Source: an uncultured Eubacteriales bacterium
GTDB lineage: Bacteria; Bacillota; Clostridia; Saccharofermentanales; Saccharofermentanaceae
Direction of reading: 5' to 3'
Length of the DNA: 64,000 nt
NCBI GenBank assembly: GCA_900314745.1
Contig: OMWK01000004.1
Span: forward strand, 1 to 64,000
Every line of letters starts with the position of its first letter. The stretch's first letter is position 1. Under the pieces are notes generated by a model that searched no databases, was not told the origin of the DNA, and worked only from the letters and a program-made list of their open reading frames with translations. The position numbers and the translations under genes were made by a program. This document shows, one piece after another, positions 8,677 to 17,027 of this stretch.

Positions 8677-9526
8677 CTGTCCCATGACACCGCGTGAGAG
8701 GAAGGACATCACGCCTGAGAACAACAGCGGCATCAACCTCGTTCCGCAGATACTTACATGCAGGTCCGACTGCTTTATCGAGGCCGGTAGGGAGCTTAAG
8801 GATATGGGCTACAGGGAAGTGAATCTTAACCTCGGCTGTCCTTCCGGCACGGTCTGCGCGAAGGGCAAAGGGGCGGGTTTCCTGCCCGAGACAACAGCGC
8901 TTCGTAAGTTCCTGGATGACATCTATTCCTATGCGGAGGAAGACGGGCTGAAGATATCGATTAAGACTCGCCTCGGCTACTATGCCCCGGAGGAGTTCTA
9001 CGATCTTGTGGAGATATTCAATGCGTTCCCGGTAAGCGAACTCATCGTTCACCCGAGGATAAGATCCGACTTCTATAAGGGTGAGCCCAGAAGGGAATTC
9101 TACGCATACGCTCTTCGGCATGCCCGATGCCCGCTGGTATACAACGGCAACATCTATACGCCGGAGGATTATGATGACCTTGGAAGGACGTTCGGCACGC
9201 CCCCTGACACCGTGATGCTCGGAAGAGGACTCATCAGTGATCCGTCGCTTATAGACAAGCTTCAGGGCAGGGCGGAGGAGACCGACTTCGTAAAGTTTCG
9301 TAAGCTGCACGACACGCTCTATCACGAGTATCAGAAGGTAATGTCACCTGACATAAATGTTCTTTACAGAATGAAGGAGCTGTGGACCTACTGGAGAACT
9401 CTGTTCGACGGAAAGGACCGCGAGATCAAGCGTCTTCTCAAGGCTAAGAAGTACGCTGAATATGAGGAGTACGCATACAGCATTATTCCGTGACGCATAA
9501 AGGCACACTAAGACCAGGAGGTTAAC

Positions 9527-10276
9527 ATGTTCATACAAAGCGACGGTATCAGACTCAACGCCAGATTCGAACTCCCTGAGGACGGGAGAAAGAAGTACCC
9601 TGTCTGCATCATAATACACGGCATCACGGGCAACCTTGAGGAGCGCCACCTGACTGCTCTCTCGGAGATGATGAACAGGATCGGCATCGCGACGCTGCGT
9701 GTGGACATGTACGGGCACGGCAAGAGCGAGGGCCTTTTCGAAAAGCACACGCTCTACAGGTGGCTTACTAATGCCATGGATGTGATCAATTACGCGAGGT
9801 CGCTTCAGGAAGTCACTGACATATATTTGTGCGGGCACTCTCAGGGCGGGCTTCTCGCCATCCTTCTTGCTGCCATGGAGAAGGATGTGATAAAGGCTTT
9901 GCTGCCGCTGTCTCCTGCCGTCATGATCCCGGACGGAGCCAGAAGCGGAGATCTTCTTGGGTATCATTTTGACCCGGAGAATCTGCCTCCTTATCTTCTG
10001 TCGTGGGACAAGCAGAGGATAAGCACCGACTACGTCAGGATAGCGCAGACCATAGACGTTGATAAGGCGATCGCGGCATACCCCGGCAAGGTGCTCATAG
10101 TGCACGGTGAGGAAGATGCGACGGTCCCCGTGAAGTACGCGGAAGAGACCGCAGCCAAATACAGCGACGGAAGGTTCGTGCCGGTTCCCGGCGATACGCA
10201 TTGCTTTGACAACCACCTCGAAGAGATGGTGAAGGCTGTCGAAGACTTCTTTGTTAGTGAGGTTCTGAATTATTAA
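9527..10276 (+). CDS. Alpha/beta hydrolase (serine esterase/peptidase type)
   Basis: A 249-residue cytoplasmic alpha/beta-hydrolase of the family that includes cinnamoyl esterases. The nucleophile elbow is GHSQGG (Ser105), the acid lies in HGEEDATVP (Asp197) and the histidine in PGDTHCF (His225), so the triad is complete. The oxyanion-side motif HGITGN is near residue 31. AGGAGG precedes the ATG at the right distance. It starts 33 bases after the dus gene and was probably cotranscribed with it before the insertion, so the element may reduce its expression. Substrate unknown. Confidence 0.85.
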   Translation: MFIQSDGIRLNARFELPEDGRKKYPVCIIIHGITGNLEERHLTALSEMMNRIGIATLRVDMYGHGKSEGLFEKHTLYRWLTNAMDVINYARSLQEVTDIYLCGHSQGGLLAILLAAMEKDVIKALLPLSPAVMIPDGARSGDLLGYHFDPENLPPYLLSWDKQRISTDYVRIAQTIDVDKAIAAYPGKVLIVHGEEDATVPVKYAEETAAKYSDGRFVPVPGDTHCFDNHLEEMVKAVEDFFVSEVLNY

Positions 10277-10365
10277 AGAAAGGTTTAAGAATCACCTTAC
10301 TGACTTATTTTTGCCGGACGCTTGATGTAATATGTTTTAGCAAATTCAGGAAAAGGGGAATTATT

Positions 10366-12762
10366 ATGAGAAAACCTTTCAGGCTTTTGGCCGTAGGTCT
10401 TACGGCCGCAATGATGGCTTCCGCAGTAACATCTTGCTACAAGACAGCAGGCAATGTGGAAGTTATTTCCGAGGATGATCCTTGGTACAACGTCACCTCG
10501 ATCGAGATCGACGCTGGTGACAATGAGGAAGAATTCGAGGATATCTACAGCGAGTTCGTTGCTGCTTTTGATGAGTACTATGTATTCTGCATGACAGGCA
10601 TCTACAAGCTTCCGGAAGGCTTTGACTTCAATACAGATGATTACTCTGATTATGAGGTCGAGCGTCTGGACTTCTTTGATCTTGAAGGCAACCTTGTAAG
10701 GTCGATATCCATCACGGATTACACAAGAGAGCATGACTTCGGAGATTTGATCTATGTCAACAGCGTAAACAAGGTTGATGAAGGTCTGAGACTCGAGATC
10801 ATATCATACGACATGGATGACGGTTCCCAGAAGACTTACCGCTGTCTTGTCGACCTTGACGATTTTACAATCGGTGAGCCCGAGAGCATTGACGATTATG
10901 AGTTCGTAGACCGTATGGCAGAGGACGGAAGCGATGAAGGCACCGAATATGTTGGTGATTATGCCATCAGAAAGTACTGGATGTACGATGCTGATGCACC
11001 GTCCTACGTACTCGAGATCATCGATCCCGATGACAATGTAACGGAGATCGATCTTCGCGATGAGTTCCCGATGACTCCCGTATACGATATAAGTTCCATT
11101 ATCGACGTCGGAGATAATAAAGGTCTCATCTGCGCCACATATAACAGCGATAATCTGTTCTTCGAACTCAACTTCACAACGATGACCATCACTGATGTGA
11201 CAGAGGACATGTCATGGTTCACATGTGATACGGCAGGCGTCAGGAATGTTGAGGGACTCGGTTCCGTCGTAATGGATGACCTCGAACTTAAGACGATCAA
11301 TTACGCTAACCATTCCGTCGATCCCGTGTTCAACTTCGGTGATTCCAATGTAAATATCTACGACGTAAGCACCTTCTCTCCCATCAGTGTTACGGAAGAC
11401 AGGGCTGTGTTCACCGGTATCATTTATCCTGTTGACTCCGCATATGGCGAAGGCGGCAAGACGATGATATACGTATTTGACAAGGCCGAGACTAATCCCA
11501 ACGCAGGTAAGACGGTCCTTGAGGTTGCAGTTATAGATGAGTACACAAGCGCTCTTTGCAGTGCCGTATGTCTCTTCAACGAGTCGAACGAAGAGTATTT
11601 CATCAGATACAACGAGTCTTATAAGATCGAAGGTTATGTAAATGACCTCTATGTTTCCGACGATGATTCAGAGGATGATGCAGATCAGCAGTCTGCCGAT
11701 CTCGGCAACAGACTCAGTATCGATCTTATGTCCGGTGAAGGTCCTGACATCATTATCAACGGTGCAACATTCGGTATGCTCAATGATGATGACTATCTCC
11801 TCGATCTCACCGAGTACGCTTCACAGAATTGCGGAGCTGACAATTACTTCTCCAGCATCATCGATGCGGCACGTGTAGATGACTCTCTCTATCAGCTGCC
11901 TCTGTCATTCTCCATCGGAGGAATCGCTGTTGATCCCGATGATGTCGAGGACGGTCAGATCGGATTTACTTTCGAGCAGTACAGTGATTTTGTTGAAGGT
12001 CCCTGCAACGGAACGAACCCCATCACCGGCGGCAAGCTTCAGCTGTTTATCACAGCATTAAACTGCATGCAGGATCTCGTTATCACTGACGGACAGGTCG
12101 ATTATGATAATGAGGCTTTCCGTGCTCTTGCCGAGTATGTAAGCGAGAATGTTAATGATGAACTTGTTGCAGACGATGAAGAGGATTACAGCGACTATAC
12201 TTCTGACGGCCCCGCTTTTGTTGAGGTAGGAAGTCTGACCAGCTATTACGACTACATCGTATCTACAGGCAGAACACTTCTCGGTGTTCCTTCCTACGAC
12301 GGAAGAGGTCCTATCATCTACGGTACTGATTCAGTTGCTGTATCTGCCAACTCCGTTTCCGAGGAAGGCTGCCTCGAGTTCGTATCTATCCTTCTTGGCA
12401 ACGAGGCACAGGAGAACTTCGGTATGGAGGGCGGCATCCCCGTCAACAGAGCTGCATTCGATTCCGTAGGACATAAGCTTATCGATCAGCAGGAGGCTTA
12501 TGTAAACGAGCTTCTGAGATTCTACGATGAGTCAATGCTCAGAATGTACGGTATCAGCACAGAGCGTATGGACGAAGCGGCTATCAGCGATTTTGCATCC
12601 ATGATCGAGAGACTCTCCTGCTGGTATACAAATGACGGCTCCATTAATGCCATCATCAGGGAAGAGATGCCTGCTTACTTCGAGGGCCAGAAGACACTTG
12701 ATCAGGTTATCCCGATCCTTGAGGATAGAGTACAGACGGTACTTAACGAGAGACTCGGATAA
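10366..12762 (+). CDS. Large lipoprotein with C-terminal solute-binding-like domain
   Basis: A signal peptide ends in a lipobox-like AVTSC, so this 798-residue protein should be a membrane-anchored lipoprotein. The first ~370 residues are rich in Asp and beta-strand patterns, perhaps a propeller. From about residue 380 (GKTVLEVAV) the sequence resembles extracellular solute-binding proteins of ABC importers, with GPDIIINGATF and later GGIPVNRAAF. It closes with NAIIREEMPAYFEGQKTLDQ, nearly identical to the end of the paralogue at 23236. No permease or ATPase gene is nearby, so it may sense or sequester rather than import. The upstream region lacks the palindromic promoter seen before its paralogue. 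Confidence 0.75.
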   Translation: MRKPFRLLAVGLTAAMMASAVTSCYKTAGNVEVISEDDPWYNVTSIEIDAGDNEEEFEDIYSEFVAAFDEYYVFCMTGIYKLPEGFDFNTDDYSDYEVERLDFFDLEGNLVRSISITDYTREHDFGDLIYVNSVNKVDEGLRLEIISYDMDDGSQKTYRCLVDLDDFTIGEPESIDDYEFVDRMAEDGSDEGTEYVGDYAIRKYWMYDADAPSYVLEIIDPDDNVTEIDLRDEFPMTPVYDISSIIDVGDNKGLICATYNSDNLFFELNFTTMTITDVTEDMSWFTCDTAGVRNVEGLGSVVMDDLELKTINYANHSVDPVFNFGDSNVNIYDVSTFSPISVTEDRAVFTGIIYPVDSAYGEGGKTMIYVFDKAETNPNAGKTVLEVAVIDEYTSALCSAVCLFNESNEEYFIRYNESYKIEGYVNDLYVSDDDSEDDADQQSADLGNRLSIDLMSGEGPDIIINGATFGMLNDDDYLLDLTEYASQNCGADNYFSSIIDAARVDDSLYQLPLSFSIGGIAVDPDDVEDGQIGFTFEQYSDFVEGPCNGTNPITGGKLQLFITALNCMQDLVITDGQVDYDNEAFRALAEYVSENVNDELVADDEEDYSDYTSDGPAFVEVGSLTSYYDYIVSTGRTLLGVPSYDGRGPIIYGTDSVAVSANSVSEEGCLEFVSILLGNEAQENFGMEGGIPVNRAAFDSVGHKLIDQQEAYVNELLRFYDESMLRMYGISTERMDEAAISDFASMIERLSCWYTNDGSINAIIREEMPAYFEGQKTLDQVIPILEDRVQTVLNERLG

Positions 12763-12790
12763 TAACGGTTCTTCAGGAAGAGTTAATAAG

Positions 12791-12823
12791 ACGGGCAGCG
12801 CGGTATGTGCTGCCCGTTTGTTA
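12791..12823. terminator. Rho-independent terminator
   Basis: ACGGGCAGC (12791-12799) pairs with GCTGCCCGT (12809-12817), followed by TTGTTAT. It overlaps the end of the convergent DUF2752 gene and may act in both directions. Confidence 0.75.
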
Positions 12824-13282
12824 TGTCAGGAAATACCCGGCGCCGGTCATGTCGCCCAGGTAGTCGATGCCGAAGAATATAAGCAGGAGATTTCTTACGA
12901 TGAAGATCCCCAATACCACAACGAGTATGCCCCAGGCTTCCCATTCGTAAAGAACGGTCACTTCTTTGCCGTTGCGGCTTAAGAAAGTGTTGTACAAAAG
13001 TGCGCCCCACATGCGCAGAAGAAGCAGAATGATATACACGGGAAAAGGATTGCTTAGAACCGAAGCGATCACGTCACCCTCCAGAAGCCTCAGAACGGCC
13101 CTGCTGCCGCCGCAGCCGGGACAGTAGAGGTGTAACTCGCTCGAGAAGTAGCAGCGCTCTTCACGGACCTCCAGGAAGCCGTGGTGACCCAGAAGCCACA
13201 CAAAACAAATCACGGCAGCGATCAGCAGGACTGTCGTTGCCGCGAATGCGATGATATATCTCTTGTTTGTGTGTATCAGCAA
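12821..13282 (-). CDS. DUF2752 family membrane protein
   Basis: The protein has the hallmark CPGCGGSRA motif followed by hydrophobic segments, as in DUF2752 proteins, small membrane proteins of unknown function. About three transmembrane segments are visible. The reading frame opens with TTG at 13282, inside the end of the zinc-ribbon gene (7-base overlap), and no ATG is available before the first membrane segment, so a TTG start with translational coupling is my best choice. It forms a two-gene unit with the zinc-ribbon gene. Confidence 0.75.
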   Translation of the reverse strand: MLIHTNKRYIIAFAATTVLLIAAVICFVWLLGHHGFLEVREERCYFSSELHLYCPGCGGSRAVLRLLEGDVIASVLSNPFPVYIILLLLRMWGALLYNTFLSRNGKEVTVLYEWEAWGILVVVLGIFIVRNLLLIFFGIDYLGDMTGAGYFLT

Positions 13283-13731
13283 AAGATGCCTAATCCGAAT
13301 GTGCAGAAGATGTCGAGCAGGATCTGTACTAAGCAGCCTACTATACTAAGCACGATGCCGATGATGGCCCACGTCTTGTACTTTTCACTGCAGATGACAC
13401 CGATGATTCCGAGTACCAATGCTGCGAGGCTTACAAGGTAAAGAGGATTGATGAGGAAGCCTACGCCTCCGAAGATGAGCGCCAGAAGGCAGACGATCTT
13501 GTAATCTCCGCCGGATGTGGAGGAGGAAGTCTGTGCACGCTCTCTTCCATAGGTGTTCTGATACGGATCGGGAGCTATCGGTGTCAGAGGGGCTTCAACG
13601 GGTTCGGCCTCGGCTATAGGCTCAGCGGGCTCAGCGGGGACTTCGATGGGTGTCTCCATGGGTGCACCGCATGTGCTGCAGAATTTATTGTTGTCGGGAT
13701 TCTCGGCTCCACAGGATTTACATATCGCCAT
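13276..13731 (-). CDS. Zinc-ribbon membrane protein
   Basis: The first 25 residues form a zinc ribbon (CKSCG then CSTCG). A proline- and glutamate-rich linker follows (to about residue 80), then two hydrophobic segments predicted to span the membrane. A ribosome site (GGAGG) sits just before the ATG. The layout is common among small Firmicutes proteins of unknown role. It is divergent from the flippase-pssA-psd operon, whose -10 region lies in the same ~60-base gap, and is followed with overlap by the DUF2752 gene. Confidence 0.75.
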   Translation of the reverse strand: MAICKSCGAENPDNNKFCSTCGAPMETPIEVPAEPAEPIAEAEPVEAPLTPIAPDPYQNTYGRERAQTSSSTSGGDYKIVCLLALIFGGVGFLINPLYLVSLAALVLGIIGVICSEKYKTWAIIGIVLSIVGCLVQILLDIFCTFGLGIFC

Positions 13732-13740
13732 AGGGCACCT

Positions 13741-13804
13741 CCAAAATCTTTATTCGTATTATTATATACTCCGCGGGTTAATTTTGTATAATAGCGTAAT
13801 TGGG
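13741..13804. promoter_or_regulatory. Divergent promoter region with near-leaderless start
   Basis: On the plus strand TATAAT lies at 13787-13792 and the flippase ATG at 13805, leaving a leader of only about 6 bases. On the minus strand a TATAAT-like element occurs at about 13763-13768 for the zinc-ribbon gene. The -35 elements are weak. Confidence 0.45.
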
Positions 13805-14851
13805 ATGAAGAACGAGATTAAGAAAAGCACAATGAAGACTATTATGTGGGCGCTGATATCGGCGGTCCTGGCTTTCCTTACCATAAAAGGCGTTCTCGAC
13901 CATAACAAGGACATGTCCTTAAGCGAACTTTGGCAGATTATCAAGACGTCTGATGTGCTTTTCGTTGTGCTCGCAGTAGTAGCGGCAGCGATGTTCGTCT
14001 TCCTCGAGGGCGTGGCGATACTGGAGATACTGCGCAAGAGCGGCTACAGGCGCAAGCTGCACCAGGGCCTCATCTACAGCACGTCCGACATCTACTTCTC
14101 CGCCATTACGCCGTCAGCTACCGGCGGCCAGCCTGCAAGCGCGTTCTTCATGATACGCGACGGCATTCCGGGCGGCATCGTAACTGCAACTCTCATCCTG
14201 AACCTCGCGATGTACACGATGTCCATCGTAGTACTTGGGCTCATCTCGATATGCCTTAGCCCCGCGTCTTTTCTCAGCTTTAACACTTTCTCAAGAGTAA
14301 TCATTACCATCGGCTTCGTGGCGCTCTTTTTGCTCTCGGGCTCGTTCCTCGTAATGCTCCGCAACGAAAAGCTCATATTCGGAACCATAAGACGCATCAT
14401 TAATTTTATGGGCAGCAAGAAGCTTCTTAAGAACGTTGACGGCAAGCTTAAGAAGATCAACAAACACGAGGAGGATTACAAGTGCTGCGCGGATCTCATA
14501 TCCTCGAGTAAGCGCGTTCTCGCGGCCGCATTCCTGTGGAATTTCCTGCAGAGGGCATCACAGATCCTCGTTCCTGTTATGATATATAAGGCATTGGGCG
14601 GTGCCGCATCTTCAATGGTAGAGGTGTTTTCCAAGCAATGTTTGATTACAATAGGGTATAACTTCGTGCCGATCCCGGGAGGCATGGGAATCTCGGACTA
14701 CCTGATGATAGACGGATTCACGGACCTCATGGGGATGGACATGGCAATCAACGTTGAACTTATAAGCCGCGTCATCTCGTTCTACATGTGCGTGCTGATA
14801 AGCGGTATTATTACTTTGGTGGGATATTTGGCAGGGAGGAATCGTAAATGA
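13805..14851 (+). CDS. Lysylphosphatidylglycerol synthase-type TM / flippase-like protein
   Basis: About eight transmembrane segments and the conserved SATGGQPASAF and FVPIPGGMGISD blocks place this 348-residue protein in the UPF0104/AglD-MprF transmembrane family. In MprF this domain flips aminoacylated lipids; related stand-alone proteins are linked to lipid or glycolipid traffic. I chose the ATG at 13805; an upstream frame start at 13646 would overlap the divergent gene. It overlaps pssA by 4 bases (ATGA) and forms an operon with pssA and psd, which suggests a role in moving the phospholipids those enzymes make. No aminoacyl-transferase domain is present. Confidence 0.85.
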   Translation: MKNEIKKSTMKTIMWALISAVLAFLTIKGVLDHNKDMSLSELWQIIKTSDVLFVVLAVVAAAMFVFLEGVAILEILRKSGYRRKLHQGLIYSTSDIYFSAITPSATGGQPASAFFMIRDGIPGGIVTATLILNLAMYTMSIVVLGLISICLSPASFLSFNTFSRVIITIGFVALFLLSGSFLVMLRNEKLIFGTIRRIINFMGSKKLLKNVDGKLKKINKHEEDYKCCADLISSSKRVLAAAFLWNFLQRASQILVPVMIYKALGGAASSMVEVFSKQCLITIGYNFVPIPGGMGISDYLMIDGFTDLMGMDMAINVELISRVISFYMCVLISGIITLVGYLAGRNRK

Positions 14852-15540
14852 TCGGTGTATACGATTATACAGTTATTCTTACATATGCATCTCTGGTGTC
14901 GGGAATCCTCGGCATCGTCGCGAGCGTTACCGGGACGGGTCACCCTGTTGTCGGATTGTTTTTCCTTATGCTGTCCGGCGTCCTGGACGCATTTGACGGC
15001 CGCGTCGCGAGAATGAAGAAGGACAGAAGTGAGATAGAGAAGAACTTCGGTGTTCAGATCGATTCGCTCTGTGACATGATCTGCTTCGGTGTGCTTCCGA
15101 TAACCATCGGTCTTGCGCGCCTTCGTGTCAGCGGCATTCTGACCGAGATAGTCTCACACAAGAATTATGAGGGCAACTACGCCCTTTTGATCCTGCTTAT
15201 AATAATCGCCGTGTTCTATGTGCTCGCAGCCATGATAAGACTCGCGTACTTCAATTCTACGATCGAGATCAGGGAAGAGGGCAGCAAGGACTTAGGATAC
15301 AAGTATTTCATCGGAGTTCCGGTTACGACAGCCGCGCTCGTATTCCCGCTCGTCATGGTCGTACAGCTCATCACGGGCAAGGACATGGTAATCGTATACT
15401 TCATCCTGATGCTCGTTCTCGCGATCGCTTTCCTCGCGAACATAAGGATCAGGAAGCCCGGCAAGCTGGGTCTTACGATCATCGTTCTTATCGGTATCGC
15501 AGAGTTCGTTATTACCTGTATCGTATTCCACTATAACTGA
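14848..15540 (+). CDS. pssA: CDP-diacylglycerol-serine O-phosphatidyltransferase
   Basis: This 230-residue membrane enzyme has the CDP-alcohol phosphatidyltransferase motif: D47, D50-G51, A54-R55, G68, D72 and D76, with the 12-residue spacing between Arg and Gly seen in clostridial PssA proteins. Several transmembrane segments surround it. It joins serine to CDP-diacylglycerol to make phosphatidylserine. It overlaps the flippase-like gene by ATGA and the next gene, psd, by a single base (TGATG), so the three are translated together. The adjacent decarboxylase strongly supports the serine substrate over glycerol-phosphate or inositol. Confidence 0.9.
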   Translation: MIGVYDYTVILTYASLVSGILGIVASVTGTGHPVVGLFFLMLSGVLDAFDGRVARMKKDRSEIEKNFGVQIDSLCDMICFGVLPITIGLARLRVSGILTEIVSHKNYEGNYALLILLIIIAVFYVLAAMIRLAYFNSTIEIREEGSKDLGYKYFIGVPVTTAALVFPLVMVVQLITGKDMVIVYFILMLVLAIAFLANIRIRKPGKLGLTIIVLIGIAEFVITCIVFHYN

Positions 15541-16346
15541 TGGGAAGTCTGGAATTTCTATACAAGACCGTATTGGGCAGAGTGCTTCTGAGGCCGCTTG
15601 TAAGCAGGTCTGTATCGGCATTCTCGGGTGCCCTTATGGACGCCCGCTGGTCGAAGATCCTGATCAAGTCATTTGCTAAGAAGAACGGAATTAATACAGA
15701 CGATTATCTTCTTGGTAACGTTAAGTGCTTCAATGATTTCTTCTGCAGGAAAATTAAGGACGGCAGACGTCCGGTCGATATGGCGGCTTCATCGCTGATC
15801 TCGCCTTGCGACGGATTGTTAAGTGCCTATAAGATCGACGGCGAAGGGACAGTACTTAATGTTAAGCAGAGCACGTTCAACATCGATTCGCTTCTTAGAG
15901 ACAGGGAACTCTCGAGGCGCTTCGACGGCGGATATGCGCTCGTCTACAGGCTCTGCGTCGATCACTATCACAGGTATATCTGGTTTGATTCAGGGCATAA
16001 GCTTGAAGACAGGCATATTCAGGGCGTTTACCATACGGTCCGTCCCGTGGCTCTTTATGAGCGCCCCGTTTTTATTGAGAATACCCGCGATTATTCGGTC
16101 ATCGATACAGCTAACTTCGGCAGATGCGTACAGATGGAAGTCGGAGCGATGCTGGTCGGCCGCATCGTTAATGAGAAGCCGCTTCCCGGCCGTGTAAGAA
16201 GAGGCGAGGAGAAGGGGCATTTCGAGTATGGAGGCTCCACCATAATAGTTCTTGTTCCGCAGGGCGTCGCTGAGCTTCGAGGTGATCTTACAGGCGGGGA
16301 GGAGACCCCTGTTAAGATGGGAGAGCAGATAGGCTCTGCGATCTAG
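15540..16346 (+). CDS. psd: Phosphatidylserine decarboxylase proenzyme
   Basis: A 268-residue enzyme of the Psd family. The C-terminal GGST (residues 231-234) is the self-cleavage site; Ser233 becomes the pyruvoyl group. The VDHYHRY block (His142, His144) and an Asp in SPCDG provide the residues needed for processing. It converts phosphatidylserine to phosphatidylethanolamine on the membrane surface. The start overlaps the pssA stop (TGATG). With pssA and the flippase-like protein it forms a compact phosphatidylethanolamine pathway. Confidence 0.92.
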   Translation: MGSLEFLYKTVLGRVLLRPLVSRSVSAFSGALMDARWSKILIKSFAKKNGINTDDYLLGNVKCFNDFFCRKIKDGRRPVDMAASSLISPCDGLLSAYKIDGEGTVLNVKQSTFNIDSLLRDRELSRRFDGGYALVYRLCVDHYHRYIWFDSGHKLEDRHIQGVYHTVRPVALYERPVFIENTRDYSVIDTANFGRCVQMEVGAMLVGRIVNEKPLPGRVRRGEEKGHFEYGGSTIIVLVPQGVAELRGDLTGGEETPVKMGEQIGSAI

Positions 16347-16376
16347 TGCATGAACGGCACTGTATCGGAGTAAAAG

Positions 16377-16460
16377 CGACATATTTACCGTTTGCTGTCG
16401 TTTAAGCGGCAAATTACCAGTGAATTGTTTATTGGAACCGGTGCTTTCCGATGTTTTAAT
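16377..16460 (+). promoter_or_regulatory. Palindrome-type promoter A
   Basis: CGACA at 16377-16381, 14 bases, TGTCGTTTAAGCGGCA at 16396-16411, 19 bases, ATTGGA at 16431-16436, 18 bases, then TTTAAT at 16455-16460. The same architecture and spacing recur at four other places in the window. Predicted transcription start is about 16467, at the 5' hairpin of the small RNA. The palindrome centre would be near -63, close to a class I activator site. Confidence 0.7.
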
Positions 16461-16465
16461 CTAGG

Positions 16466-16548
16466 TGGTTATTAAACCACGACTTACTTCATACACCTTC
16501 CTTGTTAAGACCGGCCGACCAGTCGGTCTTTAACATTGTTATTTTTTT
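16466..16548 (+). ncRNA. Putative small regulatory RNA, about 83 nt
   Basis: Starting just after promoter A, the sequence forms a 5' hairpin (GTGGTT with AACCAC around ATTA, 16465-16480), an unpaired pyrimidine-rich linker containing CACCTTCCTTG (16494-16504, able to pair with AAGGAAGGTG-like ribosome binding sites), and a terminator hairpin (GTTAAGACCG with CGGTCTTTAAC) followed by a run of seven T at 16542-16548. No reading frame with a ribosome site lies in this stretch. This is the classic layout of a base-pairing sRNA, though the call rests on sequence alone. Confidence 0.5.
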
Positions 16549-16556
16549 GAAATTGG

Positions 16557-16640
16557 CGACAGATTTGCCGTTTTGTGCCGCTTATCCGACAATTCCCGAA
16601 GATATTATTTATTGGACCGCATTCTGCGACTTGAGATAAT
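16557..16640 (+). promoter_or_regulatory. Palindrome-type promoter B
   Basis: CGACA at 16557-16561, 14 bases, TGCCGCTTATCCGACA at 16576-16591, 19 bases, ATTGGA at 16611-16616, 18 bases, GATAAT at 16635-16640. Start site predicted near 16647, 24 bases before the ATG of the 79-residue protein. It is similar to promoter A throughout its length, as if duplicated. Confidence 0.72.
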
Positions 16641-16670
16641 CAAACAAAGATTTTACAAGGAGACAGGACA

Positions 16671-16910
16671 ATGACAGCGGTCATTAGAAGAATTTGGAAT
16701 TGGATTAAGCTCGACGATTCGGATATCGGCTACAGCATGTTCAATATAACGGCGGATGATGAGGCGCAGCTCGTTGAATCCAGGAAGTATCTGGAGAAGC
16801 TGGGCGAGAAATACAGAGACGGTCTCATCCCGTATGAGGAGTTATATGAGACATGGAAAGCGGATGTCGCGCTTAACACCAGGATATGGAATAAGATCAG
16901 CGTGATTTAA
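16671..16910 (+). CDS. Small protein of unknown function (79 aa)
   Basis: I do not recognise this 79-residue protein. It starts with a short basic, tryptophan-containing segment (RRIWNWIK) and continues as a charged, mostly helical chain, with no signal peptide or membrane span and no cysteines. AAGGAG lies 8 bases before the ATG, and promoter B is directly upstream, so it belongs to the palindrome-controlled set with the double-glycine peptides. A strong terminator follows, making it a single-gene unit. It could be a small cytoplasmic effector or regulator. Confidence 0.65.
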   Translation: MTAVIRRIWNWIKLDDSDIGYSMFNITADDEAQLVESRKYLEKLGEKYRDGLIPYEELYETWKADVALNTRIWNKISVI

Positions 16911-16938
16911 CTATGTTAAAACGATAAAGATCCTGAAG

Positions 16939-16970
16939 ATCCCCACCGGCCGGTGGGGATTTTGTTTCAT
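16939..16970 (+). terminator. Rho-independent terminator
   Basis: A perfect 11-bp stem: ATCCCCACCGG at 16939-16949 directly abuts its complement CCGGTGGGGAT at 16950-16960, and TTTGTTTCATTTTT follows. It ends the 79-residue gene transcript. Confidence 0.85.
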
Positions 16971-17027
16971 TTTTGAGCAAAAAGTGAAACGAAATCCGCA
17001 ATGAATAACGGAGTATACTAGTTACTG

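Larger units (their letters stand above)
6221..9493 (+). pseudogene. dus: tRNA-dihydrouridine synthase (Dus), split by an IS21-type element
   Basis: The N-terminal part (6221-6364) encodes an opening typical of Dus enzymes (KIYIAPLEGITGYIFRNAYH). The rest resumes at 8681 (MTPRERKDITPENN, then VNLNLGCPSG, LGRGLISDP). Removing the insertion and one copy of the 4-bp duplication joins the halves in frame (SENC to PMTPRER), giving an intact enzyme of about 320 residues. Dus reduces uridines in tRNA using FMN and NADPH; the GCPS motif next to the active-site Cys region is present. In the disrupted state the first part ends at a TAG inside the left end of the element. A C-terminal piece could start at the ATG at 8684, but would lack the FMN-binding N-terminus. 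Confidence 0.9.

Noticed and set aside
8648..10216. Long minus-strand frames of 225 and 290 codons opposite dus and the hydrolase
   Set aside because: They are shadows of the plus-strand genes; they lack ribosome sites and recognisable domains.
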